NCBI GenBank assembly: GCA_031281385.1
Contig: JAITFL010000065.1
Coordinates: 1 to 20,114, forward strand
DNA: 20,114 nt
From: Holophagales bacterium
GTDB taxonomy: Bacteria; Acidobacteriota; Holophagae; Holophagales; Holophagaceae
Direction: 5' to 3'
Part shown: piece by piece, positions 15,181 through 20,114 of the stretch
How the letters are laid out: every line of letters starts with the position of its first letter
How positions within the stretch are numbered: position 1 is the first letter of the stretch
The notes under the pieces: generated by a model
What the model was told of the DNA's origin: nothing
The model's input: only the letters and a program-made list of their open reading frames with translations
Database searches by the model: none
Program-made: the position numbers and the translations under genes

Positions 15181-18100
15181 CTAGACCTCGATGGTGAACG
15201 CCGGCTCTTCTTCTGTTTCCGGGGCGGACAGCTCTTCGCGGGTGAGCATCTCGACGTCTATGCACAGCGCGTTGAGCTCTTTCTTGACAACGTTCCAACT
15301 CTCGGGGAGGCTTGGCTCCTTGATGGCCTCGCCCTTGATGATGGCTTGGTATATCTGGGTGCGGCCGTGCATGTCGTCCGACTTGTAGGTCAAAAGCTCT
15401 TGCAGCACGTGGGCCGCGCCGTATGCCTCCAGCGCCCAAACTTCCATTTCGCCGAACCGCTGGCCGCCGAACTGCGCTTTGCCGCCCAAGGGCTGCTGGG
15501 TGATGAGACTGTAGGGCCCTATGCTCCTTGCGTGTATCTTGTTGTCAACAAGGTGGTGCAGTTTCATCATGTAGCTGCACCCGACCACCACGGGCTGCTC
15601 AAAGGCCTCGCCCGTCATTCCGTCGTACAGCTTGGTCTTGCCCGATGCGTTGGGGCCGCTGCGGCCATTCTTTTCGTACGCCTTTTCGAGCCATTCCTTG
15701 ATTTCGGATTCCCTTGCGCCGTCAAAAACCGGCGTGGTGAAGTGCACGCCCATCACTCTGCCTGCCCACCCAAGGTGGGTTTCAAGAATCTGGCCGATGT
15801 TCATGCGGGAGGGCACGCCCAGAGGGTTCAGAACGATGTCCACGGGGGTGCCGTCTGGAAGGTATGGCATATCCTCTATGGGGAGTATGCGGCTGACCAC
15901 GCCCTTGTTGCCGTGCCTGCCCGCCATTTTGTCGCCCACTTGCAGCTTGCGCTTGACGGCTACGTACACCTTGACGTTTTTGAGGACGCCAGGCAGAAGC
16001 TCGTCGCCCTTGAGTAGGCGCTCAACCCTCTCGGCCAATACGTTGCTGAGGACATGGAGTTGGCTGTCGGTCTTATCCATGATGTCCAGCACCTGGGCCT
16101 CCAGCCTTTCCTTGCCGGCGGCCACGCTTATCTGGCGGAAGCGGCGGTATGGCACCGCCTCCAGCATGTTCTGCGTCAGCTTTTTGCCGTGGGGCAGCAG
16201 TGTGTTGCCGGATTCATCGTCCAAAGGCTCGGACAGCTCCTTGCCCTTGAGCAGCGCTATTATTTTCTTTTTGCTTTCGGCGCGGATGATGCGCTCTTGG
16301 TCTTTCAGGTCTTTTTCCCATTTGGCAATTTGGTCGCGCTCTATCTGCTGGGTGCGGAGATCCTTCTCGTGGCCCTTCCTGGTGAATACCTTGACGTCCA
16401 CCACCGTGCCCTCGATGCCGGGCGGGACGTTGAGGCTGGCGTCCTTCACGTCGGACGCTTTTTCGCCGAATATGGCGCGCAGCAGCTTTTCTTCGGGCGA
16501 AAGCACAGTTTCGCCCTTGGGCGTAACCTTGCCCACCAGTATGTCGCCGTGCTTGATGGTGGCCCCTATCCTGATGATGCCCGACTCGTCTAAGTTTTTA
16601 AGCATCTCTTCGCGAACTTGGGGGATGTCGCGGGTGATCTCTTCTGGGCCAAGCTTGGTGTCTCTGGCCTGCACTTCAAATTCTTCTATGTGGATGGTGG
16701 TGTACATATCTTCTTTTACAACGCGCTCGCTGATGAGTATGGCGTCTTCAAAGTTGTAGCCGCGCCAGGGCATGTAGGCGACTACAAGGTTGCGCCCCAA
16801 GGACAGCTCGCCGTGGTCGCAGCAGGAGCCATCGGCCAGTATCTGCCCGGTGGCGACGTACTCGCCCCTGCCGACCAAGGGCACCTGGTTGTAGCAGGTG
16901 TTCTGGTTGGATCTGACATATTTGACCAGCGTGTAGATGTCCACGCCGCTTTCCACGCCCTCGGTGTCCGGGTCGTCCTCAACGCGCACCACTATGCGGT
17001 TGGCGTCAACGGCCTCCACAATGCCAGACCTGCGGCAGAGCACGCAGTTCCCCGAATCCCTAGCGGCGTAGTACTCCATCCCCGTACCCACTATCGGGGC
17101 CTCGGTGCGAACCAAAGGCACAGCCTGACGCTGCATGTTGGCCCCCATAAGGGCGCGGTTGGCGTCATCGTTTTCGAGGAAGGGGATGAGGCTGGCGGCC
17201 ACCGAGATTATCTGCTTGGGGCTGACGTCCACCATCGTAACTTTTTGGGCCTCGACCACCTTGGTCTCACCGGCCACCCTAGCCACTACGGACTCATCTT
17301 TGATGTAGCCGTTTTCGTCAGTCTCAACATTGGCTTGGGATATGATGTGGTCGTCCTCTTCCCAAGCCGATAGGTACCATGCGTGCATCTGGAATTTTGC
17401 GGGCCTCTTGCCGGCTTTGGCCAGTTTATTGTTTTCCGCCTGCACTTCCTCCAGCTTCACAACGTCCATGTAGCCAAACTTGGAGTCGCCGACGTGGGTG
17501 ATTTCTGCGTAGTCAATGATGCGCCCGTTTTCTACCTTTAGGTATGGGCTTTCGATGAAGCCGAACTCGTTGATGCGGGCGTAGCACGAGAGCGAGCTTA
17601 TGAGGCCGATGTTTGGGCCCTCGGGCGTCTCAATGGGACAGATGCGGCCATAGTGCGATGTGTGGACATCGCGGACATCAAACGTGGCCCTATCCCTGCT
17701 GAGCCCGCCAGGTCCAAGGGCCGAAAGCCTTCGCTTGTGGGTGATCTCGGATAGGGGGTTTGTCTGATCCATGAACTGCGACAACTGGCTGGAGCCAAAA
17801 AATTCTTTCATTGAGGCAATGACTGGCTTGCTGTTGATGAGGTCGTGCGCCTGCAGCGGGTTGTTGGGATCCTGGGCAAGGGAGAACTTTTCCTTGATGG
17901 ATCTGAGTACCCTGTGGAGCCCCACGCGGAAGCCGTTTTCAAGCAGCTCGCCAACGCAGCGGACGCGGCGGTTGCCAAGGTGGTCTATGTCGTCCCTGCG
18001 GACGGGGGCTATCTCATCGCTCCTGTCTTGGCGCGTGGTGTCGTATTTTTTCAGGCGCAACAGGTAGTGGATGGTGTTGATAAAGTCATCTATAGTCAGC

Positions 18101-19572
18101 GTACGCTCATCGGGGGCTATGCTTTGGCCTAGCTTGGCGTTAATCTTGTGGCGGCCAACCTTTGAGAGGTCGTACTTCTGCGGGTCGAAGAACATGGAGT
18201 GCAGCAGCTTGCGGCTAGAATCGGCCGTGGCCGGCTCGCCGGGGCGGATTTTCTTGAACAGCTCTTTTGCGGCCTCTTCTGTATCCTCGGTGTGGTCTTT
18301 GCTTAGGGTTTCGGAGAATATCTTGCCTGTAGGGTCGTCCTCGGGGTAGCAGAGGACAAAGCGCTTTACATTGTTGGCCAAAAACATTTCGAGATGCGTC
18401 TGGACAAAGGCATCATTTGCCTCCATCAGCACTTCGCCGGTGTCCATTTTCACAATGTCTTCCATGAGTATCCCATTGTCGAGGATGCCGCGCTCGACTT
18501 GGACGCCCTTTACGCCGGCGTTCTGAATGGCATCCAAGAGGCGGCGGGAGATCACCTTGCCCTTTGCCACTATCGGCTCGCCACCCTTTGGGCCCACCAC
18601 GTCCTCCAGCGCCTTGACGCCCACAAGAATATCCGATGGCTCGGCGAATATTTTTCCGCCCTTCAGCGTGAAAACGTGCGGCGCATAAAACAGGCCCAGC
18701 ATGGACTGGTTGTCCGCCAGTTTTTCGTGGAACATGCCCAGGGCGCGCAGGAAGGTGGCCCCCAGGAACTTGCGCTTGCGGTCTATCCTGGCGTAGAGCA
18801 GGCCCTTGGTGTCCAGCTCGAACTCGACCCAAGACCCTCGGTAGGGTATTATTTGGGCGGTGTACTGGCTCTTGTCGGGGGCTATGTCGAAAAAAGCCCC
18901 TGGGCTGCGGTGTAGCTGGCTGACGATGACCCTCTCGGTGCCATTTATTACGAAAGTGCCTCTGTCCGTCATCATCGGGAGATCGCCGAAGTAAACTTCA
19001 GAATCCTGGCTCTGCTTGTAGCGGCGGTTGCCCTTTTCGTCTCTGTCGAACTGGTTTAGCCTGATGCGTATCTTGAGCGGGGCCGCCATCGTGGTGCCCC
19101 TCTCGACGCACTCCTCTATGGTCATTTTTTGGTGCAGGCCCACTGGCTCGTTGCATATTTCGCATATCGTAGCGGCGTTTTTGTTGCGCGTTCCGCACTT
19201 GGGGCAGTCAACGGTGGGATCCTTTGGGTGGTCGGTGACTATGTTGTGCCCGCATTTTTTGCACGATGTGCGTAGGTGCTGCAAACCCTCATGCTTACCG
19301 CATTTGCAGGCCCAGTGCCCAACGGTGTAGTCCACGAACTCCACTTCCAAGGTAGCGTCCGAGCCGTCGGGGCTCTTGCCGTTGTTGATGGGGAACATCG
19401 AGTCAAAGACAGACTTTAGCCCCCTGGATTCCCTCTCGCTGTGGAGCAGGTTCATCTGCAAAAATTCGGCGTAGCTCCGCTTTTGGATGTCAATCAGGTT
19501 CGGGATCGGCACCAGCGAGCGGATTTTCGAGAACGAAATGCGATTCGTGTAAATGTTCTCCTGAACAGCCAT
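15181..19572 (-). CDS. rpoB: DNA-directed RNA polymerase subunit beta
   Basis: The 1463-residue catalytic beta subunit, versus 1342 in E. coli. The rifampicin region [33 protein letters not shown] is intact: Asp602, His612, Arg615 and Ser617 match E. coli Asp516, His526, Arg529 and Ser531, so no resistance change is seen there. Active-site lysines Lys1215 and Lys1223 lie in [12 protein letters not shown]. Near the N-terminus are eight cysteines in two C4 clusters (89, 91, 104, 107 and 123, 126, 137, 140), just before the conserved EECVERGTT segment; E. coli beta lacks these. The start at 19572 ([14 protein letters not shown]) has AGGAG seven bases upstream; the longer frame to 19677 lacks homologous-looking sequence. 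It precedes rpoC by 58 bases. Confidence 0.98.
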   Translation of the reverse strand: MAVQENIYTNRISFSKIRSLVPIPNLIDIQKRSYAEFLQMNLLHSERESRGLKSVFDSMFPINNGKSPDGSDATLEVEFVDYTVGHWACKCGKHEGLQHLRTSCKKCGHNIVTDHPKDPTVDCPKCGTRNKNAATICEICNEPVGLHQKMTIEECVERGTTMAAPLKIRIRLNQFDRDEKGNRRYKQSQDSEVYFGDLPMMTDRGTFVINGTERVIVSQLHRSPGAFFDIAPDKSQYTAQIIPYRGSWVEFELDTKGLLYARIDRKRKFLGATFLRALGMFHEKLADNQSMLGLFYAPHVFTLKGGKIFAEPSDILVGVKALEDVVGPKGGEPIVAKGKVISRRLLDAIQNAGVKGVQVERGILDNGILMEDIVKMDTGEVLMEANDAFVQTHLEMFLANNVKRFVLCYPEDDPTGKIFSETLSKDHTEDTEEAAKELFKKIRPGEPATADSSRKLLHSMFFDPQKYDLSKVGRHKINAKLGQSIAPDERTLTIDDFINTIHYLLRLKKYDTTRQDRSDEIAPVRRDDIDHLGNRRVRCVGELLENGFRVGLHRVLRSIKEKFSLAQDPNNPLQAHDLINSKPVIASMKEFFGSSQLSQFMDQTNPLSEITHKRRLSALGPGGLSRDRATFDVRDVHTSHYGRICPIETPEGPNIGLISSLSCYARINEFGFIESPYLKVENGRIIDYAEITHVGDSKFGYMDVVKLEEVQAENNKLAKAGKRPAKFQMHAWYLSAWEEDDHIISQANVETDENGYIKDESVVARVAGETKVVEAQKVTMVDVSPKQIISVAASLIPFLENDDANRALMGANMQRQAVPLVRTEAPIVGTGMEYYAARDSGNCVLCRRSGIVEAVDANRIVVRVEDDPDTEGVESGVDIYTLVKYVRSNQNTCYNQVPLVGRGEYVATGQILADGSCCDHGELSLGRNLVVAYMPWRGYNFEDAILISERVVKEDMYTTIHIEEFEVQARDTKLGPEEITRDIPQVREEMLKNLDESGIIRIGATIKHGDILVGKVTPKGETVLSPEEKLLRAIFGEKASDVKDASLNVPPGIEGTVVDVKVFTRKGHEKDLRTQQIERDQIAKWEKDLKDQERIIRAESKKKIIALLKGKELSEPLDDESGNTLLPHGKKLTQNMLEAVPYRRFRQISVAAGKERLEAQVLDIMDKTDSQLHVLSNVLAERVERLLKGDELLPGVLKNVKVYVAVKRKLQVGDKMAGRHGNKGVVSRILPIEDMPYLPDGTPVDIVLNPLGVPSRMNIGQILETHLGWAGRVMGVHFTTPVFDGARESEIKEWLEKAYEKNGRSGPNASGKTKLYDGMTGEAFEQPVVVGCSYMMKLHHLVDNKIHARSIGPYSLITQQPLGGKAQFGGQRFGEMEVWALEAYGAAHVLQELLTYKSDDMHGRTQIYQAIIKGEAIKEPSLPESWNVVKKELNALCIDVEMLTREELSAPETEEEPAFTIEV

Positions 19573-19901
19573 AGTCAACTCCTGCAACGGCCAAAGGCCC
19601 CCGTGCGGGGAGCCATGGGACAGCCTTTTCTTTGTTTGGATTCGCCCACAACGGCACCAACGCTTGCCGCATGGCAAGCCAAGGAGCCAAATTCACTTGT
19701 GCGGTAAAGGTCTTGCAACCTGAGCCTTTTGCTAAAGCGAGCGCGGGGCCTGAAAAAAATCAGGCGTAAGAAAAAATCGTACCAGTTTTTCAACAAATTG
19801 TCCAGTACTAATTTCAGAGCAGCATCAAAGCCGCTTTCAGGCCCAGGCCCAACTGCACGGATGCGCGGGCCTTGGGCTTTGTGCTTTGGGGGGCGGGGGC
19901 C
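19573..19901 (-). promoter_or_regulatory. rplL-rpoB spacer with several hairpins, possible attenuator or processing region
   Basis: This 329-base spacer has no convincing gene. Hairpins in transcription order: GCCCA(A)GGCCC with GGGCCTGGGC (19877-19841, one bulged base), GCCTGA-T6-TCAGGC (19765-19748), GCTTGCC-loop-GGCAAGC (19679-19662), and small GC-rich stems next to the rpoB ribosome site (19610-19589). In E. coli the rplL-rpoB spacer holds an attenuator and an RNase III site that lower rpoBC expression relative to the ribosomal proteins; a similar role is inferred from position only. No clear promoter was found. Confidence 0.5.
19841..19877 (-). terminator. GC-rich hairpin after rplL, candidate attenuator
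   Basis: GCCCAGGCCC (19841-19850) pairs with GGGCCTTGGGC (19867-19877), ten base pairs with one bulge and a 16-base loop, starting 24 bases past the rplL stop. No T-run follows, so partial termination or RNA processing is more likely than complete termination, since rpoB must be expressed. Confidence 0.45.
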
Positions 19902-20114
19902 TTACTTGATCTCGACCTTGGCCCCTGCGGCCTCCAGTTTTTCTTTTAGCTTGGCTGCTTCGTCTTTGCTCACGCCCTCTTTGACGGTTTTGGGGGCGCC
20001 GTCCACCAAGTCTTTGGCCTCCTTGAGGCCAAGCCCGGCGACCACTTCGCGGACCGCCTTGATGACGTTCAGCTTGTTGGCCCCGGCTTCTGCCAGCACA
20101 ACGTCGAACTCGGT
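19902..20114 (-). CDS. rplL: Ribosomal protein bL12 (L7/L12), C-terminal part (partial)
   Basis: The frame runs in from the right edge and stops at TAA 19904-19902, giving 70 residues from [23 protein letters not shown] to [11 protein letters not shown]. This is the complete, strongly conserved C-terminal domain of L7/L12, including [28 protein letters not shown], the surface that contacts elongation factors on the ribosome stalk. The N-terminal dimerisation domain and hinge lie beyond the window. Its position before rpoB-rpoC is the usual bacterial arrangement (rplJ-rplL-rpoB-rpoC). Confidence 0.97.
   Translation of the reverse strand, partial: TEFDVVLAEAGANKLNVIKAVREVVAGLGLKEAKDLVDGAPKTVKEGVSKDEAAKLKEKLEAAGAKVEIK

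Noticed and set aside
17690..17800. Possible rifampicin-resistance change in rpoB
   Set aside because: The cluster residues Asp602, His612, Arg615 and Ser617 are the usual sensitive forms.
10743..19572. Many long open frames antisense or out of frame within rpoB and rpoC
   Set aside because: They are by-products of GC-biased coding sequence; none has protein-like family motifs, and the rpoB and rpoC frames account for the whole span.
19573..19677. Extension of rpoB by 35 residues to an upstream start
   Set aside because: The added residues ([14 protein letters not shown]...) do not look like beta, while AGGAG lies directly before the ATG at 19572.

Overview
The window reads as a chromosomal segment of a Gram-negative (diderm) bacterium of moderate GC content. 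The right half holds the end of rplL followed by rpoB and rpoC. The left half holds a cytochrome bd oxidase operon, moeA, and envelope or signalling genes of unknown role. Both RNA polymerase subunits are longer than the E. coli ones: beta carries two tandem four-cysteine zinc-ribbon-like motifs near its N-terminus, and beta' carries a Lys/Asp/Glu-rich repeat insert. This, with an outer-membrane barrel candidate, suggests one of the less-studied diderm phyla. An Acidobacteriota-like lineage is a guess that I cannot test here.

Layout, left to right: the 3' end of an unknown + strand gene (1-135); a DUF2752-type membrane protein on the minus strand (190-558); a gene-poor stretch with direct repeats (559-1064); then a minus-strand cluster read right to left. 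That cluster is an outer-membrane barrel candidate (5612-4818), a large exported 810-residue protein with internal duplication (4781-2349), an FHA protein with a TM2-like membrane domain (2239-1427), and a short stand-alone copy of the same membrane domain (1382-1065). Upstream of it lie cydA and cydB (8092-5776, 8-bp overlap) and moeA (9631-8396). The only complete + strand gene is a small exported protein of unknown function (9871-10572). It converges on rpoC across a spacer with three hairpins. rpoB and rpoC (19572-10743) follow the C-terminal part of rplL (20114-19902) after a 329-base hairpin-rich spacer.

How the parts may work together: rplL-rpoB-rpoC is the standard ribosomal protein/RNA polymerase operon. 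CydA and CydB form the two large subunits of a quinol oxidase, and two matching 14-bp dyads spaced 21 bp apart upstream of cydA look like a paired operator. The barrel protein and the 810-residue protein are probably co-transcribed. The FHA gene appears to have its own promoter and to be co-transcribed with its small paralogue.

No transposase, phage gene, CRISPR array, tRNA or rRNA gene was seen. The best candidates for undescribed biology are the beta-subunit zinc-ribbon insertion, the FHA/TM2-like gene pair beside the large duplicated exported protein, and the cydA operator pair.
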